In this document: piece by piece, positions 19,906 to 30,106 of the stretch
Numbering within the stretch: the first letter of the stretch is position 1
Layout: each line of letters opens with the position of its first letter
Assembly (NCBI GenBank): GCA_023213195.1
Contig: CP096135.1
Span: 3,220,842-3,284,841, forward strand
Origin: Sphingobacteriales bacterium JAD_PAG50586_3
Lineage (GTDB): Bacteria; Bacteroidota; Bacteroidia; CAMBQF01
Length of the DNA: 64,000 nt
Direction of reading: 5' to 3'
Position numbers and translations under genes: made by a program
Notes under the pieces: generated by a model
The model's database searches: none
The model's input: the letters and a program-made list of their open reading frames with translations, nothing else
What the model was told of the DNA's origin: nothing

Positions 19906-20367
19906 ATGAAAAGGCCATTTGAGCTTTATATACTCTATCTACTATATGTACTATTGCTTGGCAATGCTATATGGGCCGGTTTGGCTATGATGGCAATGCC
20001 CGATGGCTCTGCATTGGAAATGACTAAGGATGTATTGGCCCGCACACCGTTTAAGAGCTTCTTTTTACCGGGGTTAGTACTGTTCTTGTTCAATGGTATT
20101 TTTACGTTGTTTACACTAATTGGCTTAATAGCAAAGCCCAAATGGGGCTGGGCCAACAGCATCAACCTATATAAAGATAAACACTGGGCCTGGGCGTACT
20201 CGCTATACGCAGGTGTTATTGTTATTGCGTGGATTTTGGTGCAAATAACCATGATACAATTCTCGCTATTACAACCCGTTATTGCGGGCGTTGGCCTGCT
20301 AATACTTATACTAACCCTGTTGCCGCGCGTAATGCGGTATTATACCCTAAGCTATGAAAGCAAATAA
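19906..20367 (+). CDS. Four-helix membrane protein, unknown
   Basis: 153 residues with four predicted membrane spans (ELYILYLLYVLLLGNAIWAG; SFFLPGLVLFLFNGIFTLF; YAGVIVIAWILVQITMI; a last LLILILTLLP). A short hydrophilic loop NSINLYKDKHWAW separates the pairs. No family is recognised. It overlaps the start of the next membrane protein gene by 14 bases, so the two are probably made together. Confidence 0.65.
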   Translation: MKRPFELYILYLLYVLLLGNAIWAGLAMMAMPDGSALEMTKDVLARTPFKSFFLPGLVLFLFNGIFTLFTLIGLIAKPKWGWANSINLYKDKHWAWAYSLYAGVIVIAWILVQITMIQFSLLQPVIAGVGLLILILTLLPRVMRYYTLSYESK

Positions 20368-21166
20368 AACTGTTTTAGCATTATCTATACTGGTAGCCAT
20401 ACTGGTTGCTTTTGTTAGTATAGTAGGCATTACCAACCCGGCCACCTATGCGCAGGAAACACCCAACTGGCAAGCCCAAAGCATAGGTCAAGACTATGTT
20501 GATTTGCTATTGGTTGTGCCGTTTTTACTTATTTCAACCATACTGCTTTATATAGGCCGCAAAAGGGCTATATACTTATGGGGTGGCTCGCTAAGCTTTT
20601 TGCTGTATACGTTTACTATTTATTGTTTTGATATACACTTTAGCAGCCTGTTTGTAATATACTGCATGGTACTGGGCTTATCTTTTTACCTGTTTATGTA
20701 CTTTTTGTACGAGCATATAAAGCACCATATTATTAACGGTTTTGCCGATATGAGGGAAGCCAGGGCTACAGGGTATTACTTTATTACTATAGCTACGGTA
20801 TTTTATTTGATATGGCTATCGCAAATTGTACCCTCTATAACTACCGCACAACTAAACCCCGACTTGGTTAACGCGGGCCTGCTAACAAACCCAGTGCATG
20901 TAATAGATTTATCGGTATGCTTGCCGGCGTTTTTCATTGTTGGTATACTGCTTATTAAACGTAACGAACTTGGCTTTGCCCTTGCCCCTGTTATGCTAAC
21001 CTTTAGCGTGCTTATGGATTTAAATATTGCCGGGCTTATGCTATACATGCACAGCAAAGGGATTGAAACCAGCAATGCCCTAATTACTGTAATGATTATA
21101 CTTAGTGTTATATCTATTGTGCTATTGATATTAACCCTGAAAAACCTAAAGTTTGAGAAAGATTAA
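20354..21166 (+). CDS. Multi-pass membrane protein, unknown
   Basis: 270 residues with about seven to eight membrane helices. The first helix is followed by a periplasmic loop (NPATYAQETPNWQAQSIGQD). No motif is recognised; the even spacing of helices is compatible with a transport or sensing role. It begins 14 bases inside the preceding membrane protein gene. Its stop overlaps by four bases the stop of the convergent NlpC/P60 gene (21163-21166), so no terminator separates them. Confidence 0.65.
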   Translation: MKANKTVLALSILVAILVAFVSIVGITNPATYAQETPNWQAQSIGQDYVDLLLVVPFLLISTILLYIGRKRAIYLWGGSLSFLLYTFTIYCFDIHFSSLFVIYCMVLGLSFYLFMYFLYEHIKHHIINGFADMREARATGYYFITIATVFYLIWLSQIVPSITTAQLNPDLVNAGLLTNPVHVIDLSVCLPAFFIVGILLIKRNELGFALAPVMLTFSVLMDLNIAGLMLYMHSKGIETSNALITVMIILSVISIVLLILTLKNLKFEKD

Positions 21167-21948
21167 ATAACCCTTTTAATAACCGATAGCTTGTGACTGT
21201 AATCGTTTAGTTCGCCATCAAAAATGCCGGTATCGTCTATTTTACAAACCTTTACCTTGCCCGATGCATGTATTATTTTACCATTACCCATAAGTATGCC
21301 TACGTGGGTTATTTTACCTTCATCATTAGCAAAAAAGGCTAAATCGCCGCCACGGGCATCTTTTAGTGCTACCTCTAGTCCCATCTCAGCCTGCTGGTAA
21401 GCATCTCTGGGTAACTGCATGCCACATACTTTATAAATAGATTGGGTAAAACCGGAACAGTCTATACCCATTGCTGTTTTGCCTCCCCATAGGTAGGGGG
21501 CATTTATCATTTTGTTGGCTTTAACCAATATCTTCTCGGCATTGGGCTTTTGTTTGGCGGGTACTATATTACCCTCAAACGTATAGATTTTGTTACCAAT
21601 ATGGCCTTGATTTGTTTCAGGGTCGAAAAACGGAAGTATTGATGAACAGGGCACATACAGCGTTTCGTGACCTTTAACTTTAAGCTTGCTTACAGGGTCA
21701 AAAGTCAAGTATGTTTTGTGGCTGGCATATGCTGTATAAGCAACTTCATCTAAGGTTTCAAAGCTAAAACGGAGTATCCAGCATTGGTAGCCATCGGCTA
21801 CGTTTTCAACAAAAAACCACTCGTTTTTTTGCTTTAGAATTTTTATAGCCTCGCCAAATATAAGTTGCGTAACCATCTCGCTGCGGTGGGCAGCATCAGC
21901 ACGGCCTGCAACGGCTGCCAGTTTAATTATACCGTATGTGGGTTTCAC
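21163..21948 (-). CDS. C40 family NlpC/P60 cell-wall peptidase with SH3-like domains
   Basis: 261 residues. The N-terminal 130 residues form bacterial SH3-type strands (GIIKLAAVAGRADAAHRSEM, IKILKQKNEWFFVENVADGY). The C-terminal domain carries the Cys-His-His set in DCSGFTQSIY, KITHVGILMGNG and KIIHASGK. It cleaves D-Glu-linked peptides of murein. No signal peptide is seen, as in other C40 proteins of this type. The GTG start lies within the stop of the WecA-like gene (GTGA, 21945-21948), so it is translationally coupled and is the last gene of the export operon. Confidence 0.88.
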   Translation of the reverse strand: MKPTYGIIKLAAVAGRADAAHRSEMVTQLIFGEAIKILKQKNEWFFVENVADGYQCWILRFSFETLDEVAYTAYASHKTYLTFDPVSKLKVKGHETLYVPCSSILPFFDPETNQGHIGNKIYTFEGNIVPAKQKPNAEKILVKANKMINAPYLWGGKTAMGIDCSGFTQSIYKVCGMQLPRDAYQQAEMGLEVALKDARGGDLAFFANDEGKITHVGILMGNGKIIHASGKVKVCKIDDTGIFDGELNDYSHKLSVIKRVI

Positions 21949-23026
21949 TTTTTACGTTTGGTTTTCCAGTCTATGCGTGTATTGCCATATAGAAAGCCAA
22001 AAATAATAAGGAAGTATGAGGCGAAACCTATAAAATGAAGTATAGACCAATCATCAATAAAATTAACTACAAAAACACAGATAACATTTGTTGCAAACGA
22101 TATACCAAATAAGGTTAGGGCTACCCCCTATCGCTAAAACCAAAGTAAGAAAGGTGGTGTGTGGTATGGTCTTTACCGCCAACAAAGGGAGATTGGCCTT
22201 TAAGCAGGCGGTTAATGGTAACGGTGGCAGTATCGCAAATAGGCACAATAAACATAAGTGCAGCAATAACAAACTGTTTAGACTGTATTACCTGACCATT
22301 ATAATCTGGCGCATTCCAAAAATATATTACTCCAATAGCGGCAAGAAAAACACCAAGAAACATGCTGCCGGTATCGCCCATGTACATGCGCGATGGGTGC
22401 CAGTTAAATACCAAAAAACCACACAATGCAGCCAAAACGCCTACCAGCATTGCTAAATGTATACCTGTAACATTACCCTGCAACAACAGTAACAAAATAG
22501 CCCCTACTACTACGCTTATAGATGTTGTGGTGGTTACCCCATCCATATTGTCGAGCATGTTTACAGAGTTCATTAGGCCAACAACCCAAACCATGGTTAA
22601 GGTATAGTTAGCCCAATCGTTTGGCAGTACTTTAATGTACGTGCCGGTAGAAACCAGTATCAAGCCACATAATATTTGCAGGGCTAGCTTCATCATTGGC
22701 TTGGTATTATAAGCATCATCGGCAAGGCCAAGTAAAAAACCTAAACTAACAGCGCCTAAAATCCCCATCATTTGGGTATTTATAAAGTTAGCCTCTTTAT
22801 GAAGGAAAACTGAATAAAAAGCTATTGATAAAAGGAATATTATGTAGAAAGAAATACCGCCTAAAGCAGGCTTTGTAGTGCTACTCCAGCGCACGGCAGC
22901 GGGGTCTGTATTACGTGTGCCCAGGTTAGCTGAAAAACGGAGAAAAAGGGCATTTATAATTACAGAAAACAAGCCTATAAAAGCTGCAAAAAGTAAGTAT
23001 AAAAATAAAAGGGCATTACCTTGCAT
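21945..23026 (-). CDS. WecA/MraY-type undecaprenyl-phosphate sugar-1-phosphate transferase (one frameshift)
   Basis: About 360 residues with ten or more membrane helices. Family motifs: PALGGISFY, the Mg-binding LGLADDAYNTKP, NSVNMLDNMDGV and FNWHPSRMYMGDTGSMFLG. The segment GKDHTTHHLSYFGFSDRG ends at a five-C run (22124-22128); one more C gives GVALTLFGISFATNVI and a final helix ending at 21945. The enzyme transfers sugar-1-phosphate from UDP-sugar to undecaprenyl phosphate, the first committed step in O-antigen or capsule assembly. Its place in the export operon fits an initiating transferase. Confidence 0.9.
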
Positions 23027-23072
23027 TAGCTATCTTCTGTATCTCTATTAGCAAATTTATAAATAATGATAT

Positions 23073-23592
23073 TTAAAACAAGCTAGTAAACTTGTCAAAA
23101 CTATTATACTCCAAGTCTTTATCTGATAACACAGGCACTTGCCCCCCCAATCTATACCCAGTGCAGGGTCGTTCCAAAGCAAACCAGATTCAGCCTGTTT
23201 ATTATAAAGAGCCGAGCATTTATAATAGAATAACGTATTGTCTTCCAAGCAAATAAACCCATGAGCAAAACCTTTAGGCACAAATAGGGCCAGGTTATTT
23301 TCTCCTGATAATTCTATTTTAAAATGCTGCCCATAAGTAGCCGATTCTTTTCTTATATCAACAACCACATCAAGAACACTTCCGCTAATTACCCTAACTA
23401 GTTTATCTTGCGCATGTGGTGGGTTTTGAAAATGTAAGCCCCTAAGTGCATTTTTGTGTGATAATGATTGGTTATCCTGCACAAAATTACAAGTAATGCC
23501 TATCTTATTGTAATCTTCAACATTATACGACTCGAAAAAAAGCCGCGTGTATCATTAAAAATTCGGGGTTTAATAATTAATAACCCTTCCAT
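23073..23592 (-). CDS. rmlC: dTDP-4-dehydrorhamnose 3,5-epimerase (two frameshifts)
   Basis: About 173 residues when mended. Opening: MEGLLIIKPRIFNDTRGFFF; core: QDNQSLSHKNALRGLHFQ with the catalytic His region, KLVRVISGSVLDVVVDIR, and FVPKGFAHGF. The C-terminus GIDWGGQVPVLSDKDLEY is recovered by one extra C at 23142-23148; the N-terminus needs one A at 23535-23541. ATG 23590-23592 overlaps the end of the wzc-like gene by 23 bases. It makes dTDP-4-keto-L-rhamnose; rmlA, B and D are not in this window. Confidence 0.87.
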
Positions 23593-26078
23593 AGGGGTGG
23601 CAATAACTTCCATTAGTTAGGTATAATTTTTTCAGAATACGTTTATACAATGGTTCTTTTACTTTTTCGCCTTTATCCTCATCATAATAACCAAAGCCAT
23701 ATAAGTAGCCATAACCATAACCATAGCCGTAACCATAATTATAGCCATAGCTGTAGCCATAGCCATAGTTATTCTTATTATTTTCAACATTGTTTAATAT
23801 AACAGCCAGCTTGGTTACGTTATTCTCATTTACCAGTTTTTCAACGTTTAATATAAAATTCTTTTTAGAGTAGTTAGCTTTTAAAATATAGATTGGATAA
23901 TCGGCCATTGATATAATTTTTATACCATCTGTAACAAGCCCCACCGGGGGTTATCGCACACAATAACATCGTACATTGATTTTAATGTATCTATAACCTC
24001 ATCCATCTTCTTACTAATAATCAACTCTGATGGGTTAGGTGGTATAGGGCCTGCTGTAATAAAATCAAGGTTTGGTAAATGACTATGTTGCACACACTCA
24101 TCAATAGTATCTTTACCAATAAGTATGGTACTCATACCCTTATCATTGGGCGCATCAAACCCTTGGTGAATTTTAGGCTTACGCATATCCAAATCTAATA
24201 GTATAACCTTTTTTCTGAAAAAGCTATAATACCGCCCAGGTTAATGCTTACAAATGTTTTACCCTCGCCCGATATGGTTGATGTAACCGCGATTAGTTTT
24301 GCCCCTGGTGTATTAGAAATAAACTCTAGGTTGGCCCTGATAGACCTAAAAGCCTCTGAAATTAGCGACTTGGGCTTTTTGTCAACTATTAGCTGAGATA
24401 CAGGAATTTCTTCTGAAAATTTTGGCACAAAACCCAGCACCGGTACTTGGGTAAGTTTAATAATATCGCCAATGTTAGATATTTGGCTGTGCATTAAATA
24501 CCTGAAAATAATTAAGCCTAAGCTTATAAACAACCATGTTAATATGGCTGAAAGTACAATTACCTTTTTATCAGGATAGATAGGACTTTTAGCTACCGCA
24601 CCATAATCAAGTATAATATTTTGCGGCACAAAACCCGCTTTTAAAACTGTTAACTCAGCTTTTTGAATTACCAGTTGATTATAATATTTTTCGTTGATTT
24701 GGTTTTGACGCCTTAACCTTGAGTACTCAATAATATCATACCCCAAGCTTTTATTTAGCAAAGATTGGTTGTATTCAACAATCTTATCGCTAAACTCACT
24801 ACTTTTAAGCGCCAACGATGTCTTTAAGCTTGCTATGCTTGAAACAATTAAGCGCTTTTGATTTTCTATTTGAAAGTCTTTGGCCTTAATCTCGGTACTA
24901 TTTAAGGTTACATCATACAATAAGTTTTGTTTTGCCAGCAATAGGGTTTGCAAATCGTTAAGATTTTTTGTTACCGATGGGTTTGTGGTGGCTGCCGATA
25001 ATGAAATAAGACCATATACATCGTTATACTTTTTATCAATTTCTTTTTCAATAACATCTAAGGCATTTAACTCAAAATCTACTTTTAATTTATTATCTTC
25101 TAAATCGTCAATTTTGTTGATTAGGCCTGCGTTGACCGTTACTTTACTGCTAGAGTTATCAGCACTATTATCTTCTACTATATTATTATTAATTTTAAAC
25201 TGGTTAAGCTCATCTTCTGATGTTGAAAGGTTATCATACATCCGGTTTATTGTAGTATCTAAAAAGGCCAGTGTTTTGCTGGCGCTTTGCGATTTAGTTT
25301 CTACATCAAACACTAAAAATTCATCGGCAATAGTATTAACAATATCAGCAGCTTTTTGGGCGTTCCTGTCGTTAAATACAACTTTTATAGTTTTAGCAGC
25401 ATCGTTTAAAATACTAACGGTTAAGTTTCTGGTTATATAGTTAACAATGCCTTCCGGATTATTAATTTGGAAATATTGGTTATTTACTTTTAATATTTCG
25501 TTATCCTGTTTAAGAAGTTTAGGATTTACAATAATAATTTTCAAAGAATCGATTAATGGTATTTTCACCCATTTGCCTATAGGTATTACTTTAGAATAAC
25601 GCTGTTGAGAGTTTTCGTACGTTAGTTTTGCCTCTGTCTGGCTAATAAAATTGATATTGCATGGAATATCATAAATGGCAGGGTTTATACCTTTGGCCTC
25701 AACTGTATAAGGAGAGTTTTTGTATTGCTCAAAGCTAAGTATATTACCTTGCTTATAGTAGCTAATTCTTAAATCTAACTTTTTTACAACCCTGGAAAGA
25801 AAAGTACCAGAGCGCATTAGTTCTATTTCCTGGGCTAAATTATTATCAAATATCTTAGAATCATACTGCATTAACTCTGCAGTGGTAGAGCCTGTGCTAA
25901 GCTGCAATACAGAGTTTGATTGGAATACAGGGTGGGTATATCTGTTATAAATAACTGCTGCGGCTGCACATACTATTAATACAAGGGCAACCCAAAGCTG
26001 GTTTCTCCTAGCTATTACTAATAACAGCGTAGGATCAAACTCATCATTTATATTAGATATTTTTTTGGGGGCTGCCAT
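23570..26078 (-). CDS. Wzc-like polysaccharide co-polymerase and tyrosine autokinase with Tyr-Gly tail (two frameshifts)
   Basis: About 830 residues. N-terminal Wzz domain between two membrane helices (near residues 30-50 and 520), with long coiled coils between. The cytosolic BY-kinase domain has the Walker A TSTISGEGKTFVSI, then VILLDLDMRKPKIH (Walker A') and VIVCDNPPVGLVTDG. The C-terminus holds about 17 tyrosines in alternating Tyr-Gly pairs, the expected autophosphorylation cluster. Breaks: six-T run at 24209-24214 and five-G run at 23946-23950. The ATG overlaps the wza stop (TAATG). It controls chain length and export together with the outer-membrane Wza protein. Confidence 0.9.
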
Positions 26079-26891
26079 TATTTTGATAATAAAACAATAG
26101 TTGTAATTAAAGAAACAATACCTAATGCGGTTGTTATATATGCTAAAGATTGTTGTAAAGCCTGATCAAAGTTTCGCCTAACCGGCTCTACATAAATTAT
26201 ATCGTTAGCCTGTATTATCATAGAGCCGCCCAGCTTAGCCCCTTCAAGTGTAGACAAGTCTATTTGATAAACAGTTGGATTTGCTAAACTCCCCTGATGA
26301 GTTTAATGTTATTTGCCTTACTTAAAGAAGGTATCCCCCAGAAATAGCCAACGCTTCTATCAAAGTGGTTTTTTCATTAACCATACTAACAACGCGGGCC
26401 ATATTGCCACCAATAAATACTATAAAGCGCCTATTGGTAACCCTTACATCAATATAAGGGAAGTTATAATATTTAGAAAAAAGGTCTTTAAACAAATCTT
26501 CAGTTTGCCTTATAGTTAAGCCAACAACGTTAATCCTGCCTAATATAGGAATGTGAAGCGTGCTATCAGGCTCTACAATATAAGCCAAGTTTTGCTGCCC
26601 TCCGAGTAAACCTCCTCCTGATGCACCAACACCTGATACCAGAGGGTCTATAGATATACCCAACCGTTGCCTGCCATCGTTTGTGAACACACTTATTGAA
26701 ACTAAATCGGCAACGGCAATGCGGTAAGCATCTTTATTATTTAAACTATCATTATAAGTAGCAAACGGATAACCTTCGGGCGTTTGTAGCATTATGCTCT
26801 GGTTTGTATAGCAAGAGCTTAGCATAACAACAATTACCAGCGCGGGCAAGGCCCATACCGCTACTTTTTTATATGCATACAATTTATCCAT
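26078..26891 (-). CDS. Wza-like polysaccharide export lipoprotein (two frameshifts)
   Basis: About 271 residues. Signal sequence with lipobox VMLSSC, so it is outer-membrane anchored. The Poly_export domain starts at AYRIAVADLVSISVF; then an SLBB-like domain (TLHIPILGRINVVGLTIRQT). A membrane helix at the end (AYITTALGIVSLITTIVLL) is typical of the Bacteroidota form. Breaks are in a five-C run at 26335-26339 and a four-C run at 26291-26294, each one base short. ATG 26891 is chosen over an upstream TTG. The stop overlaps the wzc ATG by one base. It is the outer-membrane pore for the polymer. Confidence 0.88.
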
Positions 26892-26902
26892 TAACCGCAA
26901 AT

Positions 26903-28090
26903 TTAAGCATTTAACAACTGGGTATACAAGGCATTTATATCAGTTACTAACCGTGTATAGTGGAAAGTATCTTTAACATGTGCCCAACCTTTTTCGCCCA
27001 TTTTGTGGCGCAAATCATCATCTTCAACCAACGCTTTTAGCTTTGTTCCAAAATCTACAACACTGCGGTTTTCAATTAAAAAAGCTGTTTCATTTTTTAA
27101 CACAACATTGGCAATACCGCCTACGTTGGTGGTAACTATAGGCTTGTTGGCGGCCTGTGCCTCTATTAGGCTTACGGGCGTACCCTCGTTTAGCGATGTA
27201 AGCGCAACAATATCTAACCCGGCAAGGGCGCCATCAATATCTTTAATCCACGATGTAAAGGTAAGCGTGGCTTTGTGGGCTGGCTTATGTTCTGTAGTAA
27301 AAGTTATGCCCAGTTCTGTAGCTTTTGCTTCTACAACGGCACGATCTTCACCATCGCCAATAATAAACGCACGCACCTTTTTATTAGTATTATCAAGCAG
27401 GTATTTTAAGGCTTCTAAAAACAGCGCGTGACCCTTAACAGGCACTAATCGGCCTATTATTCCAATGGCTATTTCATCATCGGCCACATTGTAGTAGCTA
27501 CGGAAAGCCGTTCTTTTTTCGGTGGTATTTTGCTGAAAGCGGTCTAAATCAAAACCCAACGGCACAACCGCTATTTTAGCAGGGTCGCATATTTTATGCT
27601 CTATGGTAAGTTCTTCTTTTTGTCTTTCGGAAATGGCTATAATCCGTGAGCTTTTCTTTGCCAGATACCTTTCTATATTTTTATAAAACTCGGTTTTTGT
27701 TTTACCAAAGTAAGAATGGAAAACATGCCCATGGAAGGTATGCACTATAACCTTTACCCCGCACGATGCTGCAGCCAGCCTTCCCAGTGTGCCGGCTTTA
27801 GATGCATGTGTATGTACAATATCGGGCTTAAACTCGCGTATAATTTCTTTTATTTTACGGTAGGCCGCCATATCTTCTATTGGCGATATTTCCCGTTTCA
27901 TTTCTTTTATAAAAACAGGCTTTAAGCCCAACTCATCAAGCACATGTAAAGAGCTTTCTTCGCCCTCGTCTAAAGAGCCCGCCAATAGCATAGTTTCATA
28001 CTCAGGTGGCAAATATGCCGATAAATAAGCCGCATTATATGTTGGCCCACCTATGTTAAACCGGTTTATTATACGCAGTACCTTGGGCAT
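26903..28090 (-). CDS. Glycosyltransferase family 4
   Basis: Complete, 395 residues, GT-B fold. N-terminal RIINRFNIGGPTYNAAYLSA and HTHASKAGTLGRLAA; C-terminal IGIIGRLVPVKGHALFLEA and the donor-site SLNEGTPVSLIEAQAANKP with the E-x7-E pair. It acts in the cytosol and adds a sugar from a nucleotide donor to a lipid-linked acceptor. The ATG overlaps the asnB stop by one base (TAATG at 28088-28092), so translation is coupled. It is probably an early transferase of the exopolysaccharide repeat. Confidence 0.92.
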   Translation of the reverse strand: MPKVLRIINRFNIGGPTYNAAYLSAYLPPEYETMLLAGSLDEGEESSLHVLDELGLKPVFIKEMKREISPIEDMAAYRKIKEIIREFKPDIVHTHASKAGTLGRLAAASCGVKVIVHTFHGHVFHSYFGKTKTEFYKNIERYLAKKSSRIIAISERQKEELTIEHKICDPAKIAVVPLGFDLDRFQQNTTEKRTAFRSYYNVADDEIAIGIIGRLVPVKGHALFLEALKYLLDNTNKKVRAFIIGDGEDRAVVEAKATELGITFTTEHKPAHKATLTFTSWIKDIDGALAGLDIVALTSLNEGTPVSLIEAQAANKPIVTTNVGGIANVVLKNETAFLIENRSVVDFGTKLKALVEDDDLRHKMGEKGWAHVKDTFHYTRLVTDINALYTQLLNA

Positions 28091-29982
28091 TAATTCATGT
28101 GTTTTTTATACCAATATTGAAAAACCAGTAAGCCCCAAATACGGGCTGTAGCATCGCCAGGGTTGTTAGATAGTAATTGCTTTTTAAGCTTATCTATGGC
28201 AGGATAGTTAAATATACCTTGCGATACTATAAATTGTTCGGCCAATAAGTCGTTAAAAATCAAATCGTTTAGACCTGTGCGAAACCATTTAAGCAGTGGC
28301 ACTTCAAAACCCTGCTTACCTCGGTTGTATAACTCATCGGGCAGGTAGCTTCTAAAAGCGTCTTTTAGCACTTTTTTGCGCCCGTGGGCATCTATTTTAT
28401 AGTGCGCCGGCAGGGTAAAACAATAGTTTACCACATCAACATCTAAAAACGGGTTGCGCACCTCTATGCTGTTTGCCATAGCCATTAAATCTACTTTTAC
28501 CAGCATATCGTTTGGCAGTACCAAATGCATATCTGTAAACAACACATCGTGAATATCTTTAGCGCCGTTTATAGTGCGCAGGGTTACACCTTTTCTAAAG
28601 TTATATTCTTCCCAATCAATAGGCTTTTTAAGCAGGTCTGTAGCTTCGGCCTCGTTGCAATAACCAGCCCAACGCCAGTAGCGGTCTTTTGCCGACATTT
28701 TATACCCTTCGGCAAACTTACGAGCCTGCCTAACCTTGTTGCCCAACTTAGAGTTACGCGATGCAGGCAACATATCAAACAACGGTGCCATAGCCGCAAC
28801 CATTTGCTCTTTGGTGCCGGCATTGCGTATACGGTATTCAGCCTCGTGCTTATTGTAGCCGCCCAACATTTCATCGGCACCATCGCCACTTAGGGCAACG
28901 GTAACGTGCTTGCGGGTGTGCATGCTTAGTATATGCACCGCAATGGCCGATGAGTCGGCAAAGGGTTCATCTATATAATCCAACACCTTAAAAAGGTTGT
29001 TGTACAAATCATCATTACTTAAAGAAAAAACGGTATGGTCTGTATTGTACTTTTTGGCTACCAACAAGGCATACTGGGTTTCATCAAACATGGGCTCATC
29101 TTTATAACCAATAGAAAAGGTTTTAAGGTGCGGTGTTTTTTGGGCTGCAAGGGCTGTTATTACAGAACTATCTATACCCCCACTTAAAAAAGAACCCAGG
29201 GGCACATCGCTAATCATGCGGCGCTCTACCGATGCATCAAGCAATTCAACCAGCTTTTTCTGGGCCTGATCATAGCTTGGCACATTGCCGCTAAAAGATG
29301 CTGTAGGATCTATATGGTAATACTCTGTAAACTCTATTTGCCCGTTGGGGTTTATAACACCGTAGCTACCGGGCTTTAGCTTAATAACATTTTTAAAAAT
29401 ACTGTTATTGCCGGGTACGTAGTTTAGCTGCAGGTAGCTGTATAGCGATACATAGTCTATATCCTTTTTGATACCGTAAGCCAAAAGGCCCTTCATTTCT
29501 GATGAGAAGATAATCTTCTCCGTATCATGATAAATATAGAAAGGCTTAACGCCATAACGGTCTCGGGCAATAAAAACGGTTTCGTTTACCTTATCGTAAA
29601 TAGCAAAGGCAAAAAAGCCATTTATTTTGCGTACAAAGTCTGCACCCTCTAAAATATACAGATGTAAAAGCACTTCGGTATCGCCGGTAGAACGTAGCTC
29701 TATGCCTTTATCAATAAGCTGTTGGCGGTATTTTTGAAAGTTGAAAAACTCGCCGTTAAAAACCACCGTATAGCGCCCTGTAGGGTCGGTAAACGGCTGG
29801 TTGGCTGCCGAACTGGTATCTATAATAGATAACCGTAAATGGCCTAACGCAGCATTTTTATGAGTGTAAATGCCTGTACCATCGGGGCCGCGGCTTTCCA
29901 TTGATTCTATGGAAAGGGGAACCCTGTTTAAGTATTTTTTGCCGTTTTCACTAAGAGCAACAACGCCCGTAATTCCACACAT
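28090..29982 (-). CDS. asnB: Asparagine synthase (glutamine-hydrolysing)
   Basis: Complete, 630 residues. Cys2 after the initiator (MCGITGVVALSENGKKY) is the glutaminase nucleophile; RGPDGTGIY and VFNGEFFNF complete the Ntn domain. The synthetase domain has the PP-loop SGGIDSSVITAL and ALSGDGADEMLGGY. Family members either make asparagine or amidate a sugar acid or other carboxylate. As first gene of a polysaccharide operon, amidation of an exopolysaccharide uronic acid is a real alternative; the sequence alone does not decide. Confidence 0.88.
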   Translation of the reverse strand: MCGITGVVALSENGKKYLNRVPLSIESMESRGPDGTGIYTHKNAALGHLRLSIIDTSSAANQPFTDPTGRYTVVFNGEFFNFQKYRQQLIDKGIELRSTGDTEVLLHLYILEGADFVRKINGFFAFAIYDKVNETVFIARDRYGVKPFYIYHDTEKIIFSSEMKGLLAYGIKKDIDYVSLYSYLQLNYVPGNNSIFKNVIKLKPGSYGVINPNGQIEFTEYYHIDPTASFSGNVPSYDQAQKKLVELLDASVERRMISDVPLGSFLSGGIDSSVITALAAQKTPHLKTFSIGYKDEPMFDETQYALLVAKKYNTDHTVFSLSNDDLYNNLFKVLDYIDEPFADSSAIAVHILSMHTRKHVTVALSGDGADEMLGGYNKHEAEYRIRNAGTKEQMVAAMAPLFDMLPASRNSKLGNKVRQARKFAEGYKMSAKDRYWRWAGYCNEAEATDLLKKPIDWEEYNFRKGVTLRTINGAKDIHDVLFTDMHLVLPNDMLVKVDLMAMANSIEVRNPFLDVDVVNYCFTLPAHYKIDAHGRKKVLKDAFRSYLPDELYNRGKQGFEVPLLKWFRTGLNDLIFNDLLAEQFIVSQGIFNYPAIDKLKKQLLSNNPGDATARIWGLLVFQYWYKKHMN

Positions 29983-30000
29983 TCAGGTAAGTGTAAGCTA

Positions 30001-30029
30001 CAAAGATAATGAAAAATTGTCTTAACCAA
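30001..30029 (-). promoter_or_regulatory. Promoter of the exopolysaccharide export operon
   Basis: On the minus strand TTG (30027-30029), an 18-base spacer and TATCTTTG (30001-30008) match the Bacteroidota housekeeping consensus TTG-N19-TAnnTTTG. It lies about 20 bases upstream of the asnB start and is the only clear promoter found for the operon down to 21.2 kb. Confidence 0.7.
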
Positions 30030-30093
30030 GATTAGCCTTATTAAGGGATTATGATGATTATTAACCAATAACCGCGAACTAGCAACTAAAAAC

Positions 30094-30101
30094 TATATTT
30101 G
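30094..30101 (+). promoter_or_regulatory. -7 element of the dGTPase gene, probably leaderless
   Basis: TATATTTG matches TAnnTTTG and ends five bases before ATG 30107, so transcription would start at or next to the ATG. It is divergent to the asnB promoter about 65 bases away. No clear -33 TTG. Confidence 0.55.
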
Positions 30102-30106
30102 CAGTA

